64,000 nucleotides of DNA from assembly GCA_903854725.1 (NCBI GenBank), contig CAINWZ010000094.1:21525-85524 (forward strand), in the 5' to 3' direction. The first letter of the stretch is position 1. Every line of letters begins with the position of its first letter. This stretch comes from an uncultured Bacteroidota bacterium (lineage in GTDB: Bacteria > Bacteroidota > Bacteroidia > Chitinophagales > Chitinophagaceae). Position numbers and translations under genes: made by a program. This document shows positions 44,135 through 51,762 of the stretch, piece by piece. Under the pieces are notes generated by a model. That model was given only the letters and a program-made list of their open reading frames with translations. It was not told where the DNA came from and did no database searches.

Positions 44135-44141
44135 TATTTTA

Positions 44142-45344
44142 TTAGTCTTCTAAAGACATTGGTTCGTCATCTTCTAGCAAATTCATATTAATAGAATCAG
44201 CTCCAGCGATACCTTCTATCGAGCCTTTTATATGCATCGCATTTAATAAAACTTTTTCTAATTGTTTTTCTCTTGACTTCCACAACTTCTCCATGGCGTC
44301 TCTTTCTTTTTGAATGCTTTGGCGCATTTGTCTAAAGCCTTCGCCAATCGCTTTCCATTGTTCATTAAACTCGTTGCTTGTTAAGTAATCGTATAGAAAA
44401 CTCATTTTATCGCCTTTGTTTAATTGATTTTTCTTGGTATCATATATTTTAAGTAGGGCAGTCCTAAGTAATAATGCAACACTTTTCACTTCTTGATAAG
44501 AGCATATGTACACACCTTCTTTTTCGCCAAAGCGTTCCATATCTTTTGGAAATGCTTGTGTTACAAGAATGGCAATGTCTGCACCCTGGCTTCGCATATC
44601 CGCCTTTAATTTTTCTATCCACTCTTGTGCAAATGCAGTTGTTCTTTTGCTTTCGTAAATAATTTTACCTGCTTCCTGCCCTAAATTGTTTCTAACAACT
44701 TGAATACAATCTGCACCGCGAACGCCTTTGCCTACTTCTACAATTTCATCAAAGGGGAAACTACTTTTTAATAACTCTTCTAATAGTAATTCTTGCACTT
44801 CACCTTGCATTTGCATGCTGCCTTGTTCTGCTTTACGTTTCATTTCGTCGGCAAGCTTTCTTTGATCGTCTAATTGTTTCTCAAGTTCTTTTACTTTGAG
44901 TTGATATTCTTGGTCTTTTAAGGAACCTCTTTCTAATTCTTCTTTTTGAATTTGTGCTTTTAGGTTTTCTCTTTCAGCAACTAATTTTCTTTGTAATTCT
45001 AATTCTAGTTCTGCTTCTTTGGTTTGGATTTCTTGCACTTGTTTTAAAAACGCCAATTCCTTTTCTTGAAAATCTTTGACTTGTTTACTCATAGCAGACT
45101 CTGATTGCTGCATGATTTTTATTTTATGATCGTATTGGGCGCCAAGATCTTTTTTTAATTTTTCTGCTAATTCATTTTCTATGGCTACTTTTTGTTCTGC
45201 CAATAAAAAAGTGGTTTCTTCTTCTTTCTTTTTTTGCCAATCGGTCATTTTGCCGCGTAACTCTTTCTCCACTTCTTCTCTAATAGCATCGGTGGGCTCG
45301 AAGTTGTGTTGGCATTTAGGACAGGTAACGGTATAATTAGACAT
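44142..45344 (-). CDS. DUF2130 family protein with coiled coil and PD-(D/E)XK-like domain
   Basis: A 400-residue protein: an N-terminal zinc-ribbon-like start (YTVTCPKCQHNFEP), a long charged coiled coil at about 20-190, then a domain with GADCIQVVRNNLGQEAGKIIYESKRTTAFAQEWIEKL that fits the D-x(n)-ExK core of PD-(D/E)XK nucleases. DUF2130 proteins are widespread but have no assigned role; nuclease activity is inferred. The ORF track reads back into the tRNA gene; the true start is ATG 45344 (MSNYTVTCPKC). A TATATTTG box lies only four bases before it. It stands just after the tRNA-Leu terminator. Confidence 0.8.
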   Translation of the reverse strand: MSNYTVTCPKCQHNFEPTDAIREEVEKELRGKMTDWQKKKEEETTFLLAEQKVAIENELAEKLKKDLGAQYDHKIKIMQQSESAMSKQVKDFQEKELAFLKQVQEIQTKEAELELELQRKLVAERENLKAQIQKEELERGSLKDQEYQLKVKELEKQLDDQRKLADEMKRKAEQGSMQMQGEVQELLLEELLKSSFPFDEIVEVGKGVRGADCIQVVRNNLGQEAGKIIYESKRTTAFAQEWIEKLKADMRSQGADIAILVTQAFPKDMERFGEKEGVYICSYQEVKSVALLLRTALLKIYDTKKNQLNKGDKMSFLYDYLTSNEFNEQWKAIGEGFRQMRQSIQKERDAMEKLWKSREKQLEKVLLNAMHIKGSIEGIAGADSINMNLLEDDEPMSLED

Positions 45345-45348
45345 GTCA

Positions 45349-45356
45349 CAAATATA
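45349..45356 (-). promoter_or_regulatory. TATATTTG box directly before the DUF2130 gene
   Basis: Perfect TAnnTTTG box on the minus strand, four bases before the ATG, as at holA. A leaderless transcript is possible. Confidence 0.35.
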
Positions 45357-45363
45357 AATAAAA

Positions 45364-45388
45364 AACCCCATCACTTTTATGATAGGGT
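45364..45388 (-). terminator. Terminator of tRNA-Leu
   Basis: Minus-strand hairpin AACCCTATCA-TAAAAG-TGATGGGGTT, ten pairs with one wobble, followed by TTTTATTT. Its first base overlaps the end of the encoded CCA. Confidence 0.85.
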
Positions 45389-45477
45389 TGGTGCGGAAGA
45401 GGAGATTCGAACTCCCACGCCCGGGTATGGGCGCTACCACCTCAAGGTAGTGCGTCTACCAATTTCGCCACCTCCGC
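45389..45477 (-). tRNA. tRNA-Leu (anticodon GAG)
   Basis: Minus-strand class II tRNA. The acceptor arms GCGGAGG / CTTCCGC pair fully with one wobble. The D arm contains AAATTGGTAGACGC. The anticodon stem CTACC / GGTAG holds the loop TTGAGGT, giving GAG, which reads CUC and CUU. A long variable arm (CGCCCATACCCGGGCG) and a T loop TTCGAAT complete the Leu identity. The discriminator A and the 3' CCA are encoded. It starts 9 bases after a TACATTTG promoter box and ends at a terminator. Confidence 0.96.
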
Positions 45478-45486
45478 GTTTGTTTG

Positions 45487-45494
45487 CAAATGTA
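45487..45494 (-). promoter_or_regulatory. -7 box of tRNA-Leu
   Basis: TACATTTG on the minus strand ends 9 bases before the mature tRNA 5' end, a sensible distance for a short 5' leader removed by RNase P. Confidence 0.55.
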
Positions 45495-45498
45495 CAAA

Positions 45499-45528
45499 AA
45501 AAGAGTCCCGAATTATCGGGACTCTTTT
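45499..45528 (-). terminator. Terminator of the DUF2911 gene
   Basis: Perfect 12-bp inverted repeat AAAAGAGTCCCG / CGGGACTCTTTT with a 6-base loop; on the minus strand it is followed by more T residues. It separates DUF2911 from tRNA-Leu. Confidence 0.9.
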
Positions 45529-45550
45529 ACTATAAATTATTTGAAAAGGA

Positions 45551-46393
45551 TTAAAGGGAAGCGATCACCTCTTTAGCCGAACGCACATAATCTGCATTCT
45601 TAGCTTCTTCTGCCATTTTAATACAAGTTTCAGCACTTACTTTAGCACCTTTTTTATCACCTAATTCTTTTTGAGTTTTAGCTTTTAGTAAAAATAACCA
45701 ATAAGCTTTTGCATCTAAAGCAATTGCTTTATCTACATAAACCAATGTTTTGTCATAGTCCTTATCCATATCAAAATAGAAATTAGCAGCAGCTTGGTAA
45801 GTAGCGCTTGTAACAGCTGTGCCAGTGGTAGAACTTTCAATTTGCTTACGAATGGTTGATTTAATATCTGTTTTAATTGGGATATTAATCATTGTGTTAG
45901 CCCATTTTAAATAGATAGTTGCAGTTTCAGCAGTAATATTGCCAACACCTATTGTAAAAGTCTCTGTAGTATTACTAGTTGTTTCAGGTTTTACTTTTAT
46001 ACGAACTACATCTTCAGCTTCTGTGTAACTAAAACTTCCCCAACCTTTAGAATTGCTATTAAAAATAATAGTCCACTCTGTTTCCCCTGGGATAGTAAAT
46101 AAGCCATAAGAACCTGCTGCTAAAACAGTATTACCAACTGTTACTGGATGTGAAAAAGTCACTTTAGTGGCACCATTTGCACCTGTTCTCCAAACAATAC
46201 CCGTTGGTGCTAATAAGCTTCCGTTTCCAAAAGCAGCACGTCCTTTTAAACCGGGTCTAGAATACACTATATCAATTTTACCTAAACCAAATTCTTGTGA
46301 AAGTGTTTGAGTAGGGCTTGGTGCAGGCATTTTAATTTGTGCTGTAATAGACAAACTTAAAAATGTTCCTACAACAAAAAGTATTTTTTTCAT
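45551..46393 (-). CDS. DUF2911 family exported protein
   Basis: About 280 residues with a signal peptide (MKKILFVVGTFLSLSITAQ). The DUF2911 domain (about 20-165) shows VYSRPGLKGRAAFG, GIVWRTGANGATKVTFSHPV and AGSYGLFTIPGETEWTIIFN. A C-terminal helical, TPR-like region follows (YDKTLVYVDKAIALDAKAYWLFLLKAKTQKELGD). DUF2911 is common in Bacteroidota and its function is unknown; a periplasmic role is likely. I use ATG 46393 rather than 46399 because it lies exactly 20 bases after the TAGGTTTG box and gives a clean signal peptide. Confidence 0.88.
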   Translation of the reverse strand: MKKILFVVGTFLSLSITAQIKMPAPSPTQTLSQEFGLGKIDIVYSRPGLKGRAAFGNGSLLAPTGIVWRTGANGATKVTFSHPVTVGNTVLAAGSYGLFTIPGETEWTIIFNSNSKGWGSFSYTEAEDVVRIKVKPETTSNTTETFTIGVGNITAETATIYLKWANTMINIPIKTDIKSTIRKQIESSTTGTAVTSATYQAAANFYFDMDKDYDKTLVYVDKAIALDAKAYWLFLLKAKTQKELGDKKGAKVSAETCIKMAEEAKNADYVRSAKEVIASL

Positions 46394-46413
46394 GGTCATA
46401 TTTTTTTAGAGAA

Positions 46414-46421
46414 CAAACCTA
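46414..46421 (-). promoter_or_regulatory. -7 box of the DUF2911 gene
   Basis: TAGGTTTG on the minus strand, 20 bases before ATG 46393. A TTTG lies 16 bases upstream (46438-46441), a little close. Confidence 0.5.
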
Positions 46422-46454
46422 CTTTATTTTAGGTTATCAAAAGAGTAATTTGTG

Positions 46455-47360
46455 TTATTTTTTGAAGGCAGGATGAAATCGATCAAGCGTATCCCTTAAG
46501 TACTCTCTGTTAATGTGGGTATATATTTCGGTAGTCGTGATGCTTTCATGCCCAAGCATTTCTTGAACGGCTCTTAAATCGGCGCCGCCTTCCACTAAAT
46601 GGGTGGCAAAAGAGTGTCTAAAGCTATGGGGGGAAATTGATTTTTTGATACCTGATTTTAAAATAAGGTCTTTGATAATATAAAAAATCATAACCCTACT
46701 CAGGCCCTTTCCTCTATTGTTTAAGAATAATATATCCTCACAATTTTTAGCGGGGGTTTGATGTATTCTAATGGTGTCTTTATAAATTTTGATAAATTTA
46801 ATAGCATCGGATCCAATAGGAATTAATCTCTCTTTATCGCCTTTCCCAATGACTCTTATAAAACCAACATCTAAATACAAGCAAGAAATTTTTAAATTGA
46901 TGGCTTCTGTTACCCTTAAGCCCGAACTATACATGGTTTCTAATATCGCTTTGTTTCTGCCGCCTTCAGGTTTGCTTAAATCTAAGTGAGAGATGAGAAG
47001 TTCAATTTCTTCAAAACTTAATACATCTGGTAATTTGCGCCTTGTTTTAGGGCTTGGTAAAAGAGTAGTTGGGTTGACGGTGCAAATTTGTTCAAGAAGA
47101 CAATATTTAAAAAATGATTTTATACCAGAGATAATTCTTGCTTGTGAAGTAGGCGCCATTTCCATTTCGCCAATACATTGAATAAATGACTGTAGATGCT
47201 GCAGTCTTACCTCTGCGGGGCTTAGGCTTTCTTTATTACTTTCTAGGTAGTTGGTTAATTTATCAATGTCTCTTAGATAAGCTTCGACAGAATGAGCACT
47301 TAGCGACTTTTCAAGTTGTAAGAATGCTTTAAACCCTTTTTTATAGTTAACCCAATTCAT
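46455..47360 (-). CDS. Tyrosine recombinase XerC/XerD
   Basis: Site-specific recombinase that resolves chromosome dimers at dif. An N-terminal SAM-like DNA-binding domain (1-95) precedes the catalytic domain, in which all catalytic residues are visible: Arg149 in SSGLRVTEA, Lys173 in GKGDKER, His245 and Arg248 in SPHSFRHSF, His271 in LGHESI and Tyr280 in TEIYTHI. The 301-residue length and housekeeping setting, with no integrase partners or att repeats nearby, favour XerD or XerC over a phage integrase; which one I cannot say. Confidence 0.9.
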   Translation of the reverse strand: MNWVNYKKGFKAFLQLEKSLSAHSVEAYLRDIDKLTNYLESNKESLSPAEVRLQHLQSFIQCIGEMEMAPTSQARIISGIKSFFKYCLLEQICTVNPTTLLPSPKTRRKLPDVLSFEEIELLISHLDLSKPEGGRNKAILETMYSSGLRVTEAINLKISCLYLDVGFIRVIGKGDKERLIPIGSDAIKFIKIYKDTIRIHQTPAKNCEDILFLNNRGKGLSRVMIFYIIKDLILKSGIKKSISPHSFRHSFATHLVEGGADLRAVQEMLGHESITTTEIYTHINREYLRDTLDRFHPAFKK

Positions 47361-47376
47361 ATTATGGAATAATAGA

Positions 47377-47408
47377 TTTGATAGTTATGTATTAATGATT
47401 TTATTTCG
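47377..47408 (+). promoter_or_regulatory. Promoter of the YkgJ-type gene
   Basis: TTTG (47377-47380), 20 bases, TTATTTCG (47401-47408), ending 19 bases before ATG 47428. The -7 box deviates at two places but spacing and position fit the local pattern. Confidence 0.4.
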
Positions 47409-47427
47409 CGTCAGATTAAACAAATAC

Positions 47428-47925
47428 ATGAAAGTAAATTTAAGGTCATTTAAGCAGAAAGTGAGGCATAATGGGAAACAATTAAAATCATTCTTGTCAA
47501 AATTAGAAAAGAAAACGCCTAAAGGCTTAGATCAGTTAACAAAAAAAGTAAGTCCTGAAGTTTGGAAAGAGGTAGATTGTTTGAGTTGCGCTAATTGCTG
47601 TAAAACGATGAGCCCTACTTTTACGCCTACTGATATTAAAAGAATCGCAAATCATTTCGAAATGACACCTGCTGCTTTTAAAGAGAAGTGGTTGGTTTAT
47701 GATAAAAAAGACAATGATTGGTTGAACAAATTACAACCATGTCAGTTTTTAAATATGAAGACGAATATGTGTAGCATATACGATATCAGACCTGCAGATT
47801 GTTCGGGATTTCCTCATCTAACAAAAAGGAAAATGACAGAGTATATGCATGTTCACAAACAAAATGTTGAATTGTGTCCTGCTACTTATAAGATGGTAGA
47901 AAAAATGCAAGCCTTAATAGGGTAA
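47428..47925 (+). CDS. YkgJ-type cysteine cluster protein
   Basis: About 165 residues with the family's Cys arrangement: CLSCANCCK near residue 55, PCQFLNMKTNMCSIYDIRPADCSGFP, and a last Cys in ELCPATYK. The YkgJ/UPF0153 family probably binds zinc or an Fe-S cluster; no reaction is established. A basic, helical N-terminus precedes the Cys core. The track start at 47395 adds 11 residues and overlaps the promoter; ATG 47428 (MKVNLRSFKQKVRH) is preferred. It is divergent from the recombinase gene and convergent with the SDR gene. Confidence 0.82.
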   Translation: MKVNLRSFKQKVRHNGKQLKSFLSKLEKKTPKGLDQLTKKVSPEVWKEVDCLSCANCCKTMSPTFTPTDIKRIANHFEMTPAAFKEKWLVYDKKDNDWLNKLQPCQFLNMKTNMCSIYDIRPADCSGFPHLTKRKMTEYMHVHKQNVELCPATYKMVEKMQALIG

Positions 47926-47937
47926 TTTTTCGTTTAT

Positions 47938-48747
47938 CTATTTTCGACCTCTAAAGTCATCCATAGTATGATGCATTCCTATCCACTTACCTACCAAAAC
48001 ATCAAACCAACTTGCTGGTAGTATTCCTTTAAATAAGGGAACCAAATAAACTATCCAAGGCAACCTAACAAAGCGCTTATTATTTTCTATTCCGTTAATT
48101 ATTTTTTTGGCAGCTACTGAAGGTTCAACGATGGGGATTAGTTTACTTTGAACACCATCAAACATGCCAGTATTTATATAATAAGGCGTAACTGTTGTAA
48201 TTTTTACATTTGTTTTTGCTGCGGCCATTTCTAATTGCAGGGAATCGCTCCAGCCAATTACTGCCCATTTACTAGCTGCATATACACTTAGTTTAGGGTT
48301 GCTGACCATACCAGCAGCGGAAGCAATATTTATAATATGTCCATCTCTTTGCGCAATCATAGCCGGTAAAAATTCGGCAGTGATATGCATGGAGGCATTA
48401 CTATTAATGCCCATTGTTTTTTCTATGTCTAGATGGGTATAGTCTGCAAAAAGTTTTCCTACAATTATTCCAGCATTGTTAATGAGGATATCAATGGTGC
48501 CCACTTCTTGTTTTACAATTTGTGCATATTTGATAACATCAGCTGTATTCATTATATCCACTATATAAGGATAAACTTTATAACCATGTTCTTTAAATTC
48601 AACGGCAGTCGCCTCTAATGAAAGTGGATTGATATCCCAAATAACTAAACAGTCTAACTTTTTTTCAAGTAATAACAATCCCATTAATTTTCCTATGCCC
48701 GATGCACCTCCGGTAATTAAAGCTATTTTATTTTCAATTTGGCTCAT
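47938..48747 (-). CDS. Short-chain dehydrogenase/reductase (SDR)
   Basis: NAD(P)-dependent oxidoreductase of the classical SDR type, 269 residues. Cofactor motif TGGASGIGK at about 11-19, structural NNAGI, catalytic Ser in NIASAAGMV and the YAASK pair Tyr-Lys in SVYAASKWAVIGW. An acidic residue after the second strand (WDIN) suggests NAD preference. A C-terminal hydrophobic stretch (PWIVYLVPLFKGILP) resembles membrane-associated 11-beta-HSD/DHRS-like SDRs that act on lipids; the substrate is unknown. An unusual repeat region lies directly upstream. Confidence 0.88.
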   Translation of the reverse strand: MSQIENKIALITGGASGIGKLMGLLLLEKKLDCLVIWDINPLSLEATAVEFKEHGYKVYPYIVDIMNTADVIKYAQIVKQEVGTIDILINNAGIIVGKLFADYTHLDIEKTMGINSNASMHITAEFLPAMIAQRDGHIINIASAAGMVSNPKLSVYAASKWAVIGWSDSLQLEMAAAKTNVKITTVTPYYINTGMFDGVQSKLIPIVEPSVAAKKIINGIENNKRFVRLPWIVYLVPLFKGILPASWFDVLVGKWIGMHHTMDDFRGRK

Positions 48748-48751
48748 CGCG

Positions 48752-48833
48752 GTTATGATTAAGTAGTACTAATTTAATCTTCTTTCTCTAATTAATTACA
48801 TATTAGTATCATTAAATTAAGCGTTATGATTAA
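48752..48833. repeat. Repeat-rich region upstream of the SDR gene
   Basis: Direct repeat GTTATGATTAA at 48752-48762 and 48823-48833, 71 bases apart, encloses an inverted repeat TACTAAT (48767-48773) / ATTAGTA (48802-48808). It fills the gap between yraN and the SDR gene and may hold operators. Confidence 0.4.
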
Positions 48834-48851
48834 ACTCAGCTCAACAAATAA

Positions 48852-49205
48852 TTAGAAATATACGTCTTCGAAAAATTGTAACTCCCAATTTGAATGCTGG
48901 TTTAAGAAAATAGAAATCACATCAAATTGTAAATATTTCCATTGTGGATGTTGGAATTGAAAGAGGGCAGCCCCATTTTTTAAAAACTGCATTTTTTGAC
49001 GATGTATGAATTGTTCGGGATAGCCAAATTCAATACTGGATCTGGTTTTAACTTCAATAATATGTAGTAGGTTATTTTTACTTGCGATAATGTCTATTTC
49101 TAAATGTTTGCATCTCCAATTCCTATGTAGTATTTCAAAACCTAGCGTAATTAAGTATTCGGTAGCTGTATTTTCGCCAAAAATCCCAATTTCTTTGTTG
49201 CTCAT
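48852..49205 (-). CDS. YraN/UPF0102 family endonuclease-like protein
   Basis: A 117-residue protein with the restriction-endonuclease-like core of UPF0102: GENTATEYLITLGFEILHRNWRCKHLEIDIIAS and IEVKTRSS, giving the E/D and ExK residues of a PD-(D/E)XK site. The family is related to Holliday-junction resolvases, yet its cellular role is not settled. It is divergent from manA with a 52-base gap and lies upstream of the SDR gene across the repeat region. Confidence 0.9.
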   Translation of the reverse strand: MSNKEIGIFGENTATEYLITLGFEILHRNWRCKHLEIDIIASKNNLLHIIEVKTRSSIEFGYPEQFIHRQKMQFLKNGAALFQFQHPQWKYLQFDVISIFLNQHSNWELQFFEDVYF

Positions 49206-49257
49206 TTAAAATTCATTTAGCTTTATCCTATAGCTCAAACATCGTCATTAAATACAT

Positions 49258-50451
49258 ATGCAAAAAGCGTATAAATTACAAGGAAAACACAGGCATTATG
49301 ATTGGGGAGGTAAAACCTTCATTCCAAATTTAATGGGTGTGGAGAACGTAAATCATTTGCCATATGCCGAATATTGGATGGGAGCACATCCTTCTGCAAG
49401 CGCTACTATTAATATGGAGGAGGGGGCAAGAGCATTAATAACCCTAATTCAAGATAATCCAGTTCTTTGGCTGGGGAAAGAAACGGCCCATTTGTTTGAT
49501 AGTCTTCCTTATTTATACAAAATATTGGATGTGCGTGATATGTTAAGCATTCAAGTTCACCCCAGTAAAGAAAATGCTGTTATTGGTTTTAATGCAGAAG
49601 AAAAATCTGGTATCCCTATTGACGCAACTAATCGTAATTATAAAGACAAGAATCACAAACCAGAAGTAATGGTGGCTTTAAGTGATTTTTGGTTATTGCA
49701 CGGTTTTTTACCACCCGATATTTTAGAGGAAAGGCTTAATAGTTATTTTTATTTTAGGCCCTTAATCAATGAATTTAGAGGGGTTGATTATCAAAATTTG
49801 TATTCTTTTTTCATGCAACTTCCCCTGGAAGCTTCCGATTCAATTCTTAAGCCTTTATTAATTGAAGCAGCGGAAGCTGTAAAAAGGGGAACCGTAACAA
49901 AGAAGGATCCACATTGGTGGGCACATAAATATTATGCGGAGGGTATCCCCGCAAAAAATATTGATAAAGGTATTTTTTCTATTTACATTTTAAACATTGT
50001 CAATATTCCCAAGTATCAAGGCATCTTTCAAGGCGCGGGTTTATTACACGCGTATTTAGAAGGACAGAATATTGAATTAATGGCCAATAGCGATAATGTT
50101 TTAAGAGGGGGTTTGACACCCAAACATGTAGATGTTAAGGAGCTATTACAACATGTTACATTTGTGCCCACTTATCCAGCTATTTTAAAAGGTGCATCTT
50201 TAAATAGTCATGAGCTTGATTTTGCTTGTCCAGTGCCCGATTTTGGTTTAACAAAAATTGCCATTTTGCAAGGTGATTCTTACACAATATCTACCCATTC
50301 TTTAGAACTCTTATTGGTAATTGAGGGGGAGATAAGCATAGAGGGGATAATTTTTAAAGCAGGTGAATGTGCCGCCTTACAGGCTAATTCTTCTATTGAG
50401 ATAAAGGCTAGCCTGCCTTCTGTGATGTTTAAGTCATATGTACCTAAATAG
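49258..50451 (+). CDS. manA: Mannose-6-phosphate isomerase, class I
   Basis: Zinc enzyme that interconverts mannose-6-phosphate and fructose-6-phosphate, linking central metabolism to GDP-mannose and mannose use. Zinc-site marks: the Gln and His in LSIQVHPSKENA, the Glu in KNHKPEVMVAL, and the His in AGLLHAYLEG. The segment MANSDNVLRGGLTPKHVDVKELL is the family signature. At 397 residues it is the complete type I cupin enzyme. It stands alone on its strand; the following gene is 110 bases downstream. Confidence 0.93.
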   Translation: MQKAYKLQGKHRHYDWGGKTFIPNLMGVENVNHLPYAEYWMGAHPSASATINMEEGARALITLIQDNPVLWLGKETAHLFDSLPYLYKILDVRDMLSIQVHPSKENAVIGFNAEEKSGIPIDATNRNYKDKNHKPEVMVALSDFWLLHGFLPPDILEERLNSYFYFRPLINEFRGVDYQNLYSFFMQLPLEASDSILKPLLIEAAEAVKRGTVTKKDPHWWAHKYYAEGIPAKNIDKGIFSIYILNIVNIPKYQGIFQGAGLLHAYLEGQNIELMANSDNVLRGGLTPKHVDVKELLQHVTFVPTYPAILKGASLNSHELDFACPVPDFGLTKIAILQGDSYTISTHSLELLLVIEGEISIEGIIFKAGECAALQANSSIEIKASLPSVMFKSYVPK

Positions 50452-50474
50452 TTTATTCACAATTGAGGAAAAGC

Positions 50475-50490
50475 ATTATTTATAAATAAT
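50475..50490. repeat. 16-bp perfect AT-only palindrome after manA
   Basis: ATTATTTATAAATAAT is self-complementary over 16 bases, 23 bases after the manA stop. It could be a protein site or a chance result of AT-richness. Confidence 0.25.
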
Positions 50491-50502
50491 GAATGAAAAC
50501 CT

Positions 50503-50510
50503 TATTTTTG
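50503..50510 (+). promoter_or_regulatory. -7 box of the DUF6580 gene
   Basis: TATTTTTG lies 51 bases before the ATG, giving a longer leader than most genes here. Confidence 0.4.
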
Positions 50511-50561
50511 TTTTCCAAGCTACCAGTAGTAGTGTGGTCTAAAAAGAAAAAACAATAAAAG

Positions 50562-51116
50562 ATGAGATTCAACAAACAAATTATAGTCGCTTTACTAATA
50601 ATGGTCGCTACTAGTGCGTTATATCGTGTATTACCTGGAAGACCTTATGGTTTTGCACCACAAATTGCCATTGCATTATTTGGAGGTTCTTTATTTGTAA
50701 GACAAAAGCAATATGCTTTTTTATTGCCAATTCTTTCTATGTTTATTTCAGATGTATTATATCAAGTATTGTTTACTTATCACTTAACTGCGATGGAAGG
50801 TTTCTATCAAGGTCAATTACTTAATTATATTTTAATTGCAAGTACTGCAGTATTTGGTTTTGGTTTACAAAGCAATAAATTATCAAAATATATTGTAGGA
50901 TTTTTAAGTGCACCTACTGCTTATTTTTTAGTGTCAAACTTTTTAGTGTGGGCGCAAGGTGGTGGATATCATCATGCTTTTACAATAACAGGACTTATAC
51001 AAACTATGGTTGATGGGTTACCATTTTATCCATATAGTGTAGCAGGTACTTTAGTGTTTGGTGCAGTTTTATTTGGATCTTTCAGCGTAATGGTTCCAAA
51101 GTTTAAAGCTATCTAA
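50562..51116 (+). CDS. DUF6580 family membrane protein, putative transporter
   Basis: A 184-residue membrane protein with about five hydrophobic segments: IIVALLIMVATSALYRVLP, IAIALFGGSLFV, AFLLPILSMFISDVLYQVLF, YILIASTAVFGFGL, YIVGFLSAPTAYFLVSNFLVWA and a last one from SVAGTLVFGAVLFGSF. The layout, with a GxxxALFGG segment and SDxxY turn, resembles ECF-type substrate-binding components, and Bacteroidota relatives are filed under DUF6580 as putative transport proteins. No ATPase or energising subunit is adjacent and the substrate is unknown. Confidence 0.72.
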   Translation: MRFNKQIIVALLIMVATSALYRVLPGRPYGFAPQIAIALFGGSLFVRQKQYAFLLPILSMFISDVLYQVLFTYHLTAMEGFYQGQLLNYILIASTAVFGFGLQSNKLSKYIVGFLSAPTAYFLVSNFLVWAQGGGYHHAFTITGLIQTMVDGLPFYPYSVAGTLVFGAVLFGSFSVMVPKFKAI

Positions 51117-51132
51117 CTATATTATTTTCGCT

Positions 51133-51603
51133 TTACTTTTTTGCTTCTATCAATTCGAATTCGGTATCAATTTTCCAAGGGCCATTGTCTGCAGCTTCAG
51201 TAGCTAAAACATCACATCTATTGTTGTGAGGGTTATCACTGTGTCCTTTGACCCAATGAAACTTTATCGTAAAGGGAGCCGCAATTTTATGATACTGAAG
51301 CCAAAGGTCTTTGTTTTTTTTACCGCCTTTAAAATCGGTCTTTATCCAATTGTCTAACCATTTTTTCTCTACCGATTCAACTACATATTTGCTATCCGTA
51401 AAAATATGAATGGGTAAGGTTTTGGTTTTTAAGGCTGTAATAGCTTTAATAACTGCTAAAAGTTCCATTCTATTGTTGGTTGTTTTACGATAGGCTTCCT
51501 GAATTTCTTTCACTTTTCCACCCCACATTAATATGGCACCGAAACCTCCAGGGCCGGGATTTCCCCTAGAAGAACCATCAGTATAGATTATTATTTTATC
51601 CAT
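51133..51603 (-). CDS. rnhA: Ribonuclease HI
   Basis: Degrades RNA in RNA-DNA hybrids. The four catalytic acids are visible: Asp in IIYTDGSSRGNPGPGG, Glu in NNRMELLAVIKAI, Asp in IHIFTDSKYVVESV and Asp in NNRCDVLATEAA. The basic handle region NWIKTDFKGGKKNKDLW is present, so it is the E. coli-like type. Length 156 is standard. It is divergent from malQ and convergent with the DUF6580 gene. Confidence 0.96.
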   Translation of the reverse strand: MDKIIIYTDGSSRGNPGPGGFGAILMWGGKVKEIQEAYRKTTNNRMELLAVIKAITALKTKTLPIHIFTDSKYVVESVEKKWLDNWIKTDFKGGKKNKDLWLQYHKIAAPFTIKFHWVKGHSDNPHNNRCDVLATEAADNGPWKIDTEFELIEAKK

Positions 51604-51762
51604 TAATTTGACCTAATTGGTTGATAATAAGTATCATACGTAAATATACAACAGCTTATATTATTTAACTAAAATATATTTAATGTGTTTTTCATACACT
51701 TTATTATTTTATCTTTAGTTGTTGTATCTGTTTGTTAATGAAAGAAGAGTGAATAGGAGCTT

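Noticed and set aside
45306-45554. 82-residue plus-strand ORF across the tRNA-Leu locus
   Set aside because: It reads antisense through the tRNA gene, its terminator and the DUF2130 start; the apparent protein sequence is the tRNA complement.
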